Source of the DNA: Anarhynchus alexandrinus
Lineage: Eukaryota > Chordata > Aves > Charadriiformes > Charadriidae
DNA: 64,000 nt
Direction of reading: 5' to 3'
Assembly (NCBI GenBank): GCA_008711295.1
Contig: VUYV01000090.1
Span: forward strand, 1,274,492-1,338,491
The translations under genes were made by a program, and so were the position numbers. Positions 25,130 to 39,200 of this stretch are shown here, in pieces. The notes beneath the pieces were generated by a model. That model had not been told where the DNA came from, did no database searches, and worked only from the letters and a program-made list of their open reading frames with translations. The stretch's first letter is position 1. Each line of letters opens with the position of its first letter.

Positions 25130-28100
25130 ATAATCTCTGAATTTAAAAGTTATTTTTTTAATTTTCTGTAATTAAAGATATAAAGCATGCTGTCACAGTT
25201 TGCAAGAGAAGTTGCAAAGGTCTGTTCCTTTGTCAGGACTTGAGATTTTGTTACCAATTTACAAATGGCCTTTTGGAATTTAAAGCTTGTGTCTAGTTAT
25301 GTGTGGCAGGCTACATAAAAACTTCAGGGTGAATAATTTCAGTTGTATTAACTGATCACAAATTGGGTATACATTAAAATTGGTCTCTTTGTCATCTGAA
25401 GCTGAGGGTGTATGAAGATGCTCTTGGTGCTCTTTACTAGAAGAGAAAGGTGACATGCAGAAGAGAAGAGCTTCTTGGACCAATTTGATTTATCTTTTTC
25501 ATGAAAATGTTGAGTCATATGAGAGCCTGATAGTACTTTTGCCTACACTGTGACTCACTTTTAAGTCTACATTATCAGAAGAGATGGATGCCCCACGTCT
25601 GTGCGTGGCCCAGACTGACCGTTTCGACTCTGGAGGAGAAAGTCACCTGACGGAGACATTCCCTGAGAATGGGAGAAGGCAGGCTGAAGGCCGAGTCATT
25701 GAGAGCAGTATCCTCCCCTGCTTTCCTCTTTCAGAACGAAGATGATTGTGTAAGCTTCCACACTAAAGAGTGAGTGAGTGACCACACTTGCAAAATTATT
25801 ACGGGTAGAGGTGAGTAAACAACTAAACTAGGTATGAAAATGCAGGTCACTTCTTGTAGAAACTAAGTGTGAGCAAGTCCCGATTTAAAAAAGGGCAAAC
25901 AAAGGATCTTTGTGTACTGATACTTGAAGCTGCTTAATTGTAGAGCTCTCAAATGCATAAATAGCTTCAGTAGAGATAGTCTGTAAAACTTCACATTAAT
26001 ATTTTGGAGTATCTTTTGAAACATTTTGAAATAAAGAATTTCCTTACAGGGAAGGAAAGGCTGCACTTAGAAGACTTACTCACATGGTAACTTTAATGCC
26101 CTGATATAAAAAAAAATAATATTTGTCTGAGTAAGTAGTAGGATTTGTTACTTTTCCATCAGTAGATGCAAAATTTGACTTGTTTAATTTAGTAGTGTTT
26201 CATCACAAAACCAGTCCCACACTAAAGCTATTCAAGCAGGTAATTCAAATCGGACTTTGAGACACGTGTATGGGAAGTACTTAAGTTAACGTTGCAGGTT
26301 AGTCCTTCCCCCTTATTCTGTGCCTTTTACTGGAATAATCAATAATGATGTTGCTTCTGCTATTACACAGCAGACTGCCTGGAGGACTAGGGAATGCTTG
26401 TGAATGAAAAACATTCTGCGCATTCTGCCCTGTTAGGCAAACTTAAATGGCACTCAGCTCCAAAACTAACCACCTTAAAATAGCTTCTGTGGAATAGAGT
26501 TTCCTACAGATGTACTTGTTCTTGGCTCCTCAGTTCAAGCATTTTGGAAAACAAAAATACTCCAAACCAGTTGTTTCCCTGTATGTATTTACAAAAGAGG
26601 AAACTTAAGGTAGATGGTGAAATTTTTTTTAAGGACAGTGACTGTTCTGTTATCCCATTATGAAACTCTGCTGCATTTTCAGCCTCTGGAACGTGAGCCT
26701 GCATGTTCGTGATTTTTGTCAAAAGCACTTCCAAAGAAGATTTGGGCTGGAGTGAGCATTCTCGTAGAGGCAAGTGCGGTGTGCTGCCAGTGGTACGTGC
26801 CTGCACCGAGGGCTCACACTACAGCTGGCGAACACAGACAGCAGCACCAGCACCGTGTTTCTCCTTTTCTGGCTTAGCAGAAAGTGTGTTCAGCAGGGGA
26901 GGGGGAACCCCAGTGCATTGACTGGTACTGCTCAGGGGGAATTCATGCCTGTAGCAGAACAAAGCCCAGTTTAACCTGCAGGTATTACTCCCCCACCATT
27001 CTATACATGCTGTATGTGAAGGACTGTAACAACTCACTTCTGTGCTGGTAACTAAGCTCTACCGTCAAGCCTGAAATGGCACGTACTGAATTATGCTGTC
27101 AGCCATTTATTTGTCTTTACCTACACTCTTGTGTGTGTGTAAGGAAGAACGGGGTTATTGTAGCTCCTCCTTTGTTTACCGTGGCACGCACTTAGAGCTG
27201 GGCTCTGCCCTTGGCTCTGGCATCAGCTTCCTCTGTAATACACCCACTGCCTTAATGTGATGTTTCCTATTTTTAAATTCTTGATTTCACACCTTTCACT
27301 TTCTTAATGTCTTGTGCAGTATCTTATATTTTAATTGCATTTACATCTTTTATTTAAAGTTTAAATGAAAGAATGAGTACTATGAAGTGACAAACTCATA
27401 CTAGTAAATTGCTTTTGGTTTTCTTTTTGTCTCAGCTGCAACTTCTCCTTCCTACTCAGTTTAACTGAAAGCAGCCCTAGATTCTAATCAACGTAAGAAA
27501 ATATCAGTAGTATTGACAAAGCTGTAAGCTGTCCTTCAGCAGTGAACTGGAGGCTTTTTTTGCTACATGTTGAATATTTTTTAAAAAGCATTTCTGTTTT
27601 GTCAGAAGTTACTCGCGAATGACGAGGGTATAGCTCTGGAAGCCTGGCTACTACCTTCCCCCCTCAGCCCCTCCACCTCCCAACGAAACCGCCTGTACCT
27701 ACTGAGAGTAGGCAGCTACAGGTGACTGGGAAGGGAGCTGGCATGGGTGCACACATGCAGTACTTCATCTAGCCATCTCCATCTAAACCAGGGCTTGCAA
27801 CTCTAATTAATGGTCCCTACCTGTTTCTTCATATGTTTTTTTCATTTTGAAATCAATTCTGCAGAATTCTTATACGTTATTAGCCTGCGTAGGCGTAGAC
27901 AATTGGTGGAATTAATCTAGGCGTGTCTCCAGTGTTTTCAAGTTAGCCTGTGAGGATGAAAAGGTTACGTGAAGTGCAGAGGCAGGGACTAGGTCAGCCA
28001 AAGTCTGAAGTGTGGCAACACTGCTACCCCATTATAGTTAACATTTGTATTAGTGCCTGACGTTTTCTAACGCATGTGACCTTCGTAAAAATTAAGATGG

Positions 28101-31100
28101 CATTACCAAGTGTTGGCAGTTCCAATTTTACCACTGCCTGTTACAACTAGAAGCTTTCACAAAGTTGCACGCCTTTCACCGTCGCTGTACAGCCCACCTG
28201 CACCCCGTGCTTACCTCCTTTAACGGGAACCATGTGTGCTCAGCCAGTTTAAAACCATCCACTATGTGGCACTATTGATTGATGCTGATGGAATAAAGTC
28301 TTACAGCTAGAACACTGATTTGTCACCTAGCCCCCTTGCACGGTGCAGCAGGGCGTCTGTCACACTTTCTGCAGCAAAGGGGCCCATCTTTGCCTCTTCG
28401 TAGCACTTGGGAGGATTTGGCGAGCGCCCGGGACACCCACGTTTTTCACTTCAGGCTACGCTCTTTCAGGTCTCTTCAAACTCCTGAGAGAAGCTCCCTA
28501 CAAATATGAAATCTGAAAGGAACGAGGAAAAGGGTGTCATATACCTATTTAAAAAGTTTGCCTTCATAGGGTAAAATGAAAACTCAGAGGAAAGATGAGC
28601 GGCAGTTTGTAATGCACAGGGTTTTCAGAGTAGTGGAACTACGTCCCATTGCAGTCTGAGACCTCACCCAATGATTAATCTGTAAGCCAGAAACCTGCAT
28701 CTCATTTAGCACAGCTGTACTCCTCCCGAAGTAATTCCTGTGTTCTCCGTTTCCTCTGATAGTGGAAAAATGGCAAAATACCATTGAAATGTAAGTGTTC
28801 CATCTAGTTAAAAATCAGTTTAGTAACAGTAAGCACCTGGTTATTTCTTTCATGCTTCTCCAGTAGCTCAAACATCCATACTCAAACACCATCATCTCAC
28901 CACTTAATTACTGTATCTTGATGCTTGAACCACTTTGTCTCTTCCATCTTAAAATATAATGAAATGAGTTTTGCTGAACACTGATCTCAGTTCACATTAG
29001 ATTTACTACACAGAACAGATTTTTATTTTTTTTTTAAAATAATGGTTCAACTGTAACTCATTAAAATTAGGGTTTACTTTTAGTGCTGATAATAAAAAAA
29101 CTAAAATACTTTTGTCCACTGTCCTATGTTCATACATGTAAGTAAGTAACACGCTAATCCTCCTACAGAAAGGTGTTAAAGTCTGACCCCTAAAAAAACA
29201 CCTGAACAATACAAAAAAACCAACCCCAAACCCCACATGCCTTTTTGTATTCAAACTACACAAAGCGACAGGGAAACACCTTACCGCTCCGTGACCACCG
29301 TTCTTCACAGGGCCTGGCTGAAGATCAGAAGAAAATACAGGCGAGTCAGTCAGGTTTTCACTCTTCCTTTACCAGGCCACAGCACCATTAACAATACGGG
29401 TATCTGAGCCTAGGAGTCTCGGAGTCTACTGCAAATTGGTTTTGAAATAACATTAAATCTGCTATATGTCACCAGTATATTTCCTATTATACTTATGTGG
29501 GCCTGTGTTAAATTATTTGGGATGGGTATTGTCTTACTGTAACTCCACCATATGTCTAATACCTCTCTCTTCTTTTTCCAGCTGTAAAAATTTCTCAGTG
29601 CATTGCAGCTAATTTGGGAGTTGGCTTTCTTAAATATGGCCAGTTCACATAACTAATCAGTTATAAACCCACAAAACTGGCAGGGGGACTTAAAATGATC
29701 AGATTTTAAAAATATTTAAAAAGACTCAAGCAGTGGAAATTTGCATATCAGTTATTAGAACCTTAGTCCAACTCTCCAAATATCCAAATACATATTCATC
29801 AGCTTGCCATATGCTCGCTTAAATGTGCAAAGCAACAACCTCCTCCTGCCCCAAAAGCTGTCTTTCTTCCATTTCTGTTAAATGGAATTAGTGCCTTCTT
29901 AAATTAAAAATTGTCAAATCAGTGGGTTGGGTGAAGTTTTAAAATGTTCAAAGTTGGCATTCAAGATAAGTATGTTAAATGACAACCCCCCAAAAAACTG
30001 AGGACTTTTGTGCTTACTTTATGGAATTTTACGGTTTTATAGAACAAATGTGCACACAAAACACCAGAACCCCTTCACTTCAGCTACTTCTGCATGTAAT
30101 TTGCTGTGACTGTGATGAAAAGCTTTCACTTCTGAAAATGGAAAAAGCACTGTAAGCCACTAGTGGCATAGATTTAAATGACTTTTCCCATCTTGAGTCA
30201 AAATTTGATTGTATGCTTTGGACCAACAGATGCTTCACAAGCCAGCTAGCTCCCAAGTGACTTCAAACCTGGGGACTTCCTTTTCAAATGTTACGGCTTG
30301 GCCACAGCAACGAGTGATTGGATTGGAAATGCTGCCTACAGCACACTCTCCATCATCCTGCCCTCCTCTCTCTGGGATCAGCAGTTCTTCCAAAGTCCCT
30401 CTGGGCAAACATCGCTGCTCCCTTCTCCAGCACGGGAAGCAGCACAGGAGGGAAACCAAGAGTCAAAGGCAAAGCCTGTGCAGTGCCCGAGAATTTCCAG
30501 AGAAGCTTAATTTTAAGTTTCCCTGTCACGCAGGACAGGCTGACCAGGAGCCTTTTGACACAAGTAGTCAAACCACAGGAACAGGCTGTAGCTGGAGGTA
30601 ACTAAGTCCTTCACGTTTCAACATCCAAGAGAATACTTTTCCCAGAATACACTGAAGCAGTCTACAGAGGATGTTTGGGTTTTTTTTTTCATGAATGGAA
30701 GAGAATGAACCTCAGATTAAATTGTTCGTATTTGGAATGACGTTTATACACAATCAGGAAACTAAAACGGAATAAAAAATGTTGTGCCAAATACAGAAAG
30801 GCGATTTGTAAGTGAAACCAATTTCAAACAAAAATAAATTTATTTAAAATCTTACACAGTAGAATTCCTTCATTGCACAAATCAAAGTATTAATCATGTT
30901 GATGTCTGTTGGCTAATACATTATTTAATAAAAAAACCTCTATAACATTGAGGTGGGGAACCCCAAAAAGTAAGCTACGTTAGAACTAGATCCCATATAG
31001 CTTATGCAGCCACACGAGAAATGTTTTCTGCTGCTTTGTTATTACACAGGTAGTTGGTTCTATCAGCTAAAGCCCAGTGACTTGGATTTGTTTTATGCAT

Positions 31101-32577
31101 ATTGGGTTTTGTTCTATTACTTTCCAAGAGATTGTACTCCCCTGAGCCAGCTGTGTTCATTGGTCAGAATAAATTCCAGCATCTGACACCATTTCCATTA
31201 ATCACAGACAAGCCAGTATACGTGAGCAAGATAATAGAAAGATAAAAACAATATCTGGTGAATGGGAAACATTATTTATGTATGCTGTTCGCTAATATAG
31301 TAGAAGGTCTCTGGAAGGCATTTTTTTTCAACTTCGATAAGACAAACTGAACGAGAAGATAAAGATGGGCATCATATGAAGTACTTACTCCACAGGGAAG
31401 AAAGTGTCTGGAGCCACCCAGGTCATGTAGCACCTTGGTAACACTTTTACAGCCCATCATTACTACGGCTATGCTACAGTCAGAGCTTCCCCACGTATTT
31501 GCAAGCAATTTTAAGATAATTTGCTACTAAACAGCTGTGAAATTAATTTTTATTACACTGATCTTAAGCTGGACCTGTGAAGTTGAATACTTCACCCACC
31601 CACCCACACATCTGTAAATAACATACTTGGTATTAAGTATGTTTCCACCCATTACAAGTCAGATATGGATCTAAAATACAAAGCATTTTTCTTCAGTGTA
31701 TTGAGCAGTCAAGGTATCTCACTGAACCCTGTTGTAGTAAGCCAGACATGAAGCAGAGCAGTTGTTTTTTTGTTTGTTTTTTTGTTTTGGTTTTTTTTAA
31801 TAAAAAAGGCCTAAGTTGTATTTCTCTAAAAACAGTTATTGGCCTTAAGAGGAAAAAAAAAAAGTACTTCAACACCCATAATCTACAAAGCAGGCAGTTG
31901 GAATTCAAATAACTCTAGTTCTCAGTGGCATACTAAAGATACCACAAAAATACTTCTTATGTATATCAACAATGCTACAAGACCTAGTCTGATTAAATTA
32001 AGGCTTTGTTTCTTTAATAAAAGAAAAGTTAGTAGCCTTCACCACCACACAAATACAAAGTCAAGGTTCTGGTGCTGTGCAAAGGAGGCACAATAAGGGT
32101 AACTGCACTGTGAACAGGATGATCCTGTGGCAGGCACCACTCTGCGCAGAATTAAATCCGTTCCCTACAGCATGATCTGGAGGAAACAGGCTGAACATCC
32201 AGGATTCACAGTGCTTGGCAGCGTTACTTATGATCCTTTATAATTCACAATAAAGCCCAAAATGGTGCAGTCTAAACAGGAGAGCCTAGGCATGATTTTT
32301 CTCTTGCCACTATCTAATATAAATGAAAGTTTTGACAAAAAAATCTCACCTTTCTTGGTTAAAAAATTACATAAAAATGCATTTCTAAACCAGAGGAATC
32401 AAAGTTAATTGAAAGGAGGAAGGGAGGGATAATCCAATTCTTCATTTTATGTCGTAGTCTGAAAAAAACCCCTGTCAGAAAATAAGCTCAGAGCTGGTAC
32501 AAGTTTTAACACAGGATACCAAGTATTTTCTTGATAACATACAAATAGCAAACAAATACAGAACTGGATTATTTTGT

Positions 32578-32583
32578 TTTATT
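32578..32583 (-). promoter_or_regulatory. Candidate AZI2 polyadenylation signal (proximal)
   Basis: The minus-strand AATAAA lies about 300 bp past the AZI2 stop codon. It is one of several possibilities; another is at 30839-30844. No transcript evidence is available. Confidence 0.3.
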
Positions 32584-32876
32584 CCAAGAACTCACTTTTC
32601 CGTGTAATCTTTTGCAAATGTATGCCGTTTGCAGTACAAGACTATCTAGGCCCCATTCCAGACTGCTTTCTATTTACATTATACCAGCACAGCTTTAACT
32701 TCAAGGAACTTGCTCCTGATTTACAGCAGAGGAAGACTAGGCTTTCTGTTTCAGAACTAGAATAAAAATAAAGAAAAGACATTTCAGGCTATTTGCTTTC
32801 TCTCTTTAGAAGTTCAAGCGTTAAGGTGCCTATTCAGAACCATTCTAAAAATGCCTCAGTTCATTCTAAAAATTGT

Positions 32877-33265
32877 TTAACTCTTGTGCAGACAGTTTTG
32901 ATTACACTGATCCAGGTAATCTGCTGGACAGTTTAACAAAGTTGTTTTATTTTTCATTTCCCAAAACACATTCTCGTTAGGCTTTGGAGGACTTGGGAAT
33001 ACCCAGGAATTATCTTCCAGAGAGCTCTTCCCGTAAGAATGGTGTTCTTGAAACGTTTTGCCATCAACTGGAATGGGTCTCTCATCGGTCCATGCTTGTA
33101 GAGTCACCCTTTCAGGTGGGATTTTAACATCTCTCAGCAGAGGGGGAGACACAGGGTTGCAGACTACTTCATCATTTTGTGGGAGTTTTTTATAGACTAC
33201 CCCAGGTGTCAAATTCAGCTTTGAAATGTTCAAGTCAACACATTGCACTGGTGCAGTAGGGGCAG
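32877..33265 (-). CDS. AZI2: AZI2 last coding exon (residues 260-388 and stop)
   Basis: The exon is 389 nt ending in TAA at 32877-32879. It is largely disordered and proline-rich: VSPPLLRDVKIPPERVTLQ, then a conserved WTDERPIP, FQEHHSYGKSSLEDNSWVF, PSPPK and a final DQCNQNCLHKS. The C-terminal motifs match mammalian AZI2 closely, while the first 40 residues diverge. Confidence 0.97.
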
Positions 33266-36200
33266 CTGAAGAAAGAAGATAGAAAAGTTTTTTAAATGAC
33301 ATTATCTAATGCATTTTTCATATACACCAAATGTACTACACTATAGCAGGGACATTAAACCCAGTGTTTTCAAGCTACTAATTCTCAGACCATATTTTAC
33401 TTCAGTAACTGCTTAAAAGTTACAAACTGAACGTACTAACCTCCCGAGTCTGATTTTGCAAGATGAACCAGAGATCCTGAAATTGTAATGTCTAAAATAC
33501 ACCCAACACCAAGGAAACCTCCCAGCTCCCACACGAACACAGCTAAACCAATGAATCTTTTTGACAAGACTGGAATGAATGCTGAAGCAGAGAGGATTTT
33601 CATGCACTTGGAGAAATCAACCAGATTCACAACACTGCTTACACAGAGCGTACTTCTTCCTACTCTACTGATTCTTTACCAAATTGTGTTCTCAAGCTGC
33701 CAAGAACCTCAATTCTCACTGTCCAAGAAGTAGTAAGAGAGAAACACCCGGTATTCACAGGTTCTCTGTCCTCCACTATTGTCTGACTCCTGAAAGTAAA
33801 GTGACAGACTGCAATGTTCAGCCATCTGAAATTCCAGGTGGGTTTTAAACCATGCTAGGAAGGTGAGGATCTTGAAAAAGAACATCATCTACCTGAGAAG
33901 AAAGAGCTGCACCTTCAATGCACACCTGAACAGATGGCCAAATACAACCGGGTCATTTTTTTGTAGTGATAATTTCCAAAACGTGTAATGGGAGTAAAGT
34001 AATGATTCCTGCCGGTAAAGAAAATCACATCTTAGAGGTAATTTTCTAGAACACCTATGAATCTTGAATATGAACTGTGATTTGTAACTTTAGTTCTTAA
34101 CGGACAGAAAAAGGAGTCAGTATCGTGGTCAAAGAATACAACTTTCACTTGCGACTATAAATTAAAAGGCAGTACCCAATTCACAAATCTCAGCCAAAAG
34201 CACTTTCCTATAGCACAGGCATCATATCTGAAAGACATGCTATGGCACTGGATTTGGCCTCCTTGTGCTGACAGGTGTAAAAAGCAATTGGAGGTCTACA
34301 GACCTTTAGAAGTTCAAGAAAAATGGAATCTACTCAAAATGTTAATAAAAAAGCAGGAACATGTTTGTTGGAAATTCCTCCATACAGAAATGACAGCTAA
34401 ATAGAATCCGATACTGTTAACATCACACACAGAGCAATGACTACATTGTGTTCTACAGACTTTACGCACCTCTTACAGTGGCAACTAGTTTGCATATGGT
34501 AAAATAGCTAGTACTATAGGTATAGGAAATGAAGGTTTAAGTCAATTCTAGCCATATTTTGCATATGCCAAGATTTTTCTATAAATATAAGCACAGATAT
34601 ACCTGCACTGCATTCATAAGTGTGGCTGAGAAACAAAGTAAACAGAAAAAGTAAATGCAGTTTTTATTTCTGCCAAACCTGTCCACTCTTACACACTTCT
34701 GAAAAATTACTGAAAAAAAGCCTACAGAGCAAAAGGCAAAAAATTACTCTTTCCCAATCAGTCAATAATGCCTTTTATAGTTGTGGATGTACAACCGCAT
34801 TAGCAACTGCAGAAAATCAGACTGTTCACCAAGTAGAAGAGAAAAATCAGTACTTCTGTAGTGGCGAGACAGATAACTCCAAATTAAAAATAAGGACAGA
34901 AAGACACTACATGATCACATCAAAGCTTGACAGACTTAAGGATTAAAAACTCAATTCAGTTCCCAGTTTCTCTGCTGAAGTTGTTTAACAAACGTGTCTT
35001 AGAACTGTAGGAACACAGACTCAACTGGTAACAATATGACCGATTCTACAAAATGTGTTGATAGTTTATCAGCCAAGGACCAGAGAGTGACCCTTAATCA
35101 CCGCTGGCCACAGACAATGGCAGTGATTGACCTGGAGGTGAGTCCTGTCATTACCTCACCGAGCCAATCAAAGCTGTTCAGAAACAAAATGTCATGATCT
35201 TGTAACGGACAAGGGACATCAGAGACTGCCACCAATATATTGTAACCAAGTTCACAGTCTTTCACCAGCATCTTCTGTATTCTGAACACAGTAAATACCA
35301 CAACTGACCCCAGCAAAAAACAAAGGAAATAAACACTGCGATAAACAGGCTGATAGTCTGGCCCCCTTGGAGCAAGAACACTCTCTCGTAAAGCATTTGG
35401 CTTGACAGAAACATACTTATGAAACAGAAACCACCACCTGATGAGCTGCTCACAGAAATTACACAAACTTTATATGGGAATTATTTTCCCCTTAATTATT
35501 TGCAATGTAGCAGCAGAAATAAGGCAGTTTTGCAGCCTCAGTATGCTGACATCCAGAAAATGTCATCTTGCATAGCATTTTGCTAGAAAAGACAACTGTT
35601 CTGAATGCCAGCATAAAGAAATATTCAACCATACAGGAATTTCAGTCTATTAAAGTCTGATTTTAACATGTTGCCAAATGAATACTCTGTATATTCTATA
35701 CTGGGAAAATCAGACTGTGTTTGCAGAAAGATTTTTTTTCCCCCCTAATATAAAGTAGTTGTGGTAAAAGGTCAAATACGAGTAAACTTAACACCTCAGC
35801 CTTGTGCACATAAGCAACACTTGACTGAGAAAAAAGCCACAAGGGGAACAGAATACAGTACTGAAGAAAACACACATCAGCAACACCTTTATGTGTGAAG
35901 TTGACCAGTATGAGACAGAAGCAAAAGCAGAAAATGGGTAGGCTGGAACCATAATATAGCCTAGCTTATCAACTTCAATTGATGAGATTCTGATAAGATA
36001 TGATAGCTAGTTTCTTTTTTAAATGGTACAGCTTGAATCAATGGTTTGTGTTTGTAAGGTCTGTTACTGCAAACACCGACTTGCCTTTCTTGGTCGCTGT
36101 TGGGTTTATTTTCAGTTTTCGTAGAACCTCAGCTTGCATGTCAGTCACTAGACACAAATTAGACATTTCTCTCTTCAGATCCCAATATGCTTGATACACA

Positions 36201-39200
36201 CTTTCAAAACAAAAATTTTTGAGAAGTTAAATAATTGCAACCTCTAAAGCACCCTCATGCCTGTTAACATGCTTGTCAAGCATTAACTGTTAATAAATAA
36301 ATGACATACACTGACATACTCTGCCAATTTTACTAGAGTACCATAATTCAAAATGAATTGAGCAATACTGATAATTATCTTAAACTGATGGACCATTGTA
36401 TATTTTGACTCTTGCATATTGCAATAAGTAACGTATTATATATTAACATACTAGATGATGCTAATAAATTCAAGTTCCCCAAACAGAAAGAAATATGAAG
36501 TGTGTTGTCCAGTTTCATTATTTGAAACTAACCATCTTACCATAAAATTAGTAATCTCCAAGGAATACTTTCTAAAAAATATATTAAATGGACACTAGAC
36601 TGCAAACAAGGTAGAGTATTAACTTTGAATGCTTCTGATAAATGACCACACACACCATCATATGTTAGGATCCTAGTTTTAAATATTGAACCAAAATCAG
36701 TATTTTGGTCTTTACACCATTCACTTTGCTACAGTGAATTCAGACTAGAATACCTGAAATCCAAACTATGCACCCACACACAGACCAAACTAAAATGTAA
36801 AACATACTGTTTCATATTCAAGTCATCTAATTTATGTTAATACACTGTGTGATAAGACAGTGTAAAAAATAACGACCCAATTAATTCCCTGATAAGACAG
36901 CATAATATGAGAAACATATTTAGCAACAGCAGCACTGTTCCAACATTGAAGTTTCAGGTTAGTAGCTGGTAAGAAAATCAAGAACAAAAAATCAGAAAAG
37001 TCAGCATTACCATATGTTTGTTGGTAAAATTTTGAGCAAAGACGCACTGAACACCACATTTATGTTGATTAATAATTAACTTAGTGTTCAAAGACATAAG
37101 GATGCAGTTACTTCAATGAAAACGTGAAATTAATGATCTAATTTTTTAATGCTTAACATTGTACCAAAACACATTTATTGAGGACAAGTAACATGGATGA
37201 GAGTTTTCAGAATATTTCTTTCTTCCTCATTATATTCACCTAAAAGATGTTTATTTGAAAACAGTTCAGTACATCAAACTATTGTTGAGATGACTAAGAA
37301 CTATTAAGCTATATAAGACCTGTATTTTCAAACATGCATATATACAGATTTCTATCCCTCTAAAACAGCAATCTAGGATCACTCCTGCATAAAATTTATC
37401 AGACATGAATGTGTTCAAAAGCACTGTGAGAAACAGCTATTATTCTGTTCTGCAAGTTACCGCTAAACGAGTTCCCTTAAAACAAAGAAATAAAACTTTC
37501 TTCTATGCACAGAAATGTTTCCCCAGAATACAAAAATTCAGATTCTAAAACTCTGTTAAAGAACAGAGGAAGCTGATAGTTTAATAGGTAATGTATTTTG
37601 TATCAGCAATTCTGACAGTCAAAATTTTCAAAACTGGTATTTCAAGGAGTTCAGCTAAAACCGTGGCCTTTTTTACTGCAGAATCCATTTGGCTCTCTGA
37701 ACTTTTAAGAGATGAAAATTTTAAAATTAAGTTCATGTGGCAACCACACTTCATTTATTCATGTGTTCTGGTCTCAAAGATAAGATCAAAGAAACTTTAG
37801 TTATATCAAAACAGAACTGTCCAATATTTAATATAGAAGTGATAAATATAAGAACAGCTCAGTGTCTGCCACCAACCAGAAGGAAAGCACTTAGATAAAT
37901 TTTGTAACGTGCATTTACTGCTTTTAAAAGCACCTTGCGAAGGGATGCAGGTACCAGAATTCCACTTAAATCACACATAACGTATTTTAATTGTTTTTGT
38001 GGATACTGACTGAGAATCTCATTGCAAAGCATAATTTTCAAGGAATTTGCCATTGCAAACCAAGGATTCCACATGCTTGGAAGTTTATCCTATACTGCCT
38101 TCTAACATGCAATGTAAACCTTGAATATGATAGCCTATCCAAATCTACAGCAAAGTAGATTTGCAAACTGAGACTTTAAAGTCAGATTTGCAGACTGCTG
38201 ACAAATATGCAATAATTACTTTCCAAAAAGTTAACTAACTGCAAATGCCTCCATCTCCCATAAACAGCAGGACTGCTTGCTACAACAAATGTTTCACATA
38301 GGAGGTTTTTCAAGTGTTTTTCCACAGATTTTTGGATAGACTTACATGTTCAGTACACATTACATATTCATTATTTATGTCACGTTACAATAAACACTAT
38401 ACTGTACATATGCTAATTTAGATGGTTGCCACCTGAATGTCACTTTGTGGAATAAATCTGCTCTGGAACATCAAAGAGATAACTACTTTACCTTGAGATA
38501 ACACCTTTTTTCAGGCGTGTAAGACTGACTATGAAACACCAGCAGAAACCACAAGAAAAAGCGTTAGCTAGCTAGCTATCCAGTCAAGGTGAAAGGTGAA
38601 AGTGTAATTTGTGTATAGCGTGTATAATATTACCATCATTACACCAGAGAACATATGAGAAGAAATATCTGTGCTGTTCTCTTTCAGTGACTGATTTCCT
38701 TTCCCGTCTCTTCAAGAGCCAAGTAAGCAACAAAGTATTACACTAAAGAATCTGTCATTAAAAAGGACCACTCTTCCCTCTTGTGGAAAATCGTGTAAGT
38801 ACACAAACAGGCATAACGAGGCACGAGAGATGCAGTTAGTACTTCATTTTTGCAGAACGTTTGGGAACTTTCATGCATACATGAATTGTTCTTTTGCATA
38901 GAGAATTAAAGGATATATATACTTTCTAATATGGCACACATACTCAAGACAGGATAATATAGGAGTTCATATCATAAGCCAAATTATTTGAATGGCTGCA
39001 AAATGAGAACAAATGCTTTCTGATATGTTAGCATTTTTCCGGAAAAATTGCTATTTCTTTTTGAATAGGTCACACAACGGCTCCTCAATATTAAAAAAAA
39101 ATCCTTTAAATTGTCTTCTAGTAGAAATATTATTGCGCTGCACTAACTAAGAATGTATGTTCCAACACTAAGCGAGAGATTTGAAGCCATTGTCTATGCA

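Larger units (their letters stand above)
24996..32876. other. Convergent intergenic region with the 3' UTRs of CMC1 and AZI2
   Basis: The CMC1 and AZI2 stop codons face each other across 7.9 kb. The CMC1 side has AATAAA at 25124. For AZI2 several minus-strand AATAAA hexamers (TTTATT on plus) occur, for example at 32578-32583 and 30839-30844, so its 3' end cannot be fixed. The middle (about 27.6-28.5 kb and 30.2-30.6 kb) is richer in GC than its flanks. The 130-codon plus-strand frame at 30209-30601 overlaps other open frames on both strands and has no known motif. No interspersed repeat family was recognised. Confidence 0.6.

Noticed and set aside
30209..30601. 130-codon plus-strand frame between CMC1 and AZI2
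   Set aside because: Overlapped by four other open frames on both strands in a GC-richer patch; no motif or transcript signal.
35098..35466. 122-codon minus-strand frame inside the last AZI2 intron
   Set aside because: A hydrophobic stretch suggested a membrane segment, but the frame does not connect in phase with AZI2 and has no known relatives that I recognise.
36079..36079. GT donor (TCG/GTGTTT) a few bases past the GC donor of AZI2 exon 6
   Set aside because: It would leave phase 0, while the last exon needs phase 1; using it would destroy the conserved C-terminal reading frame.
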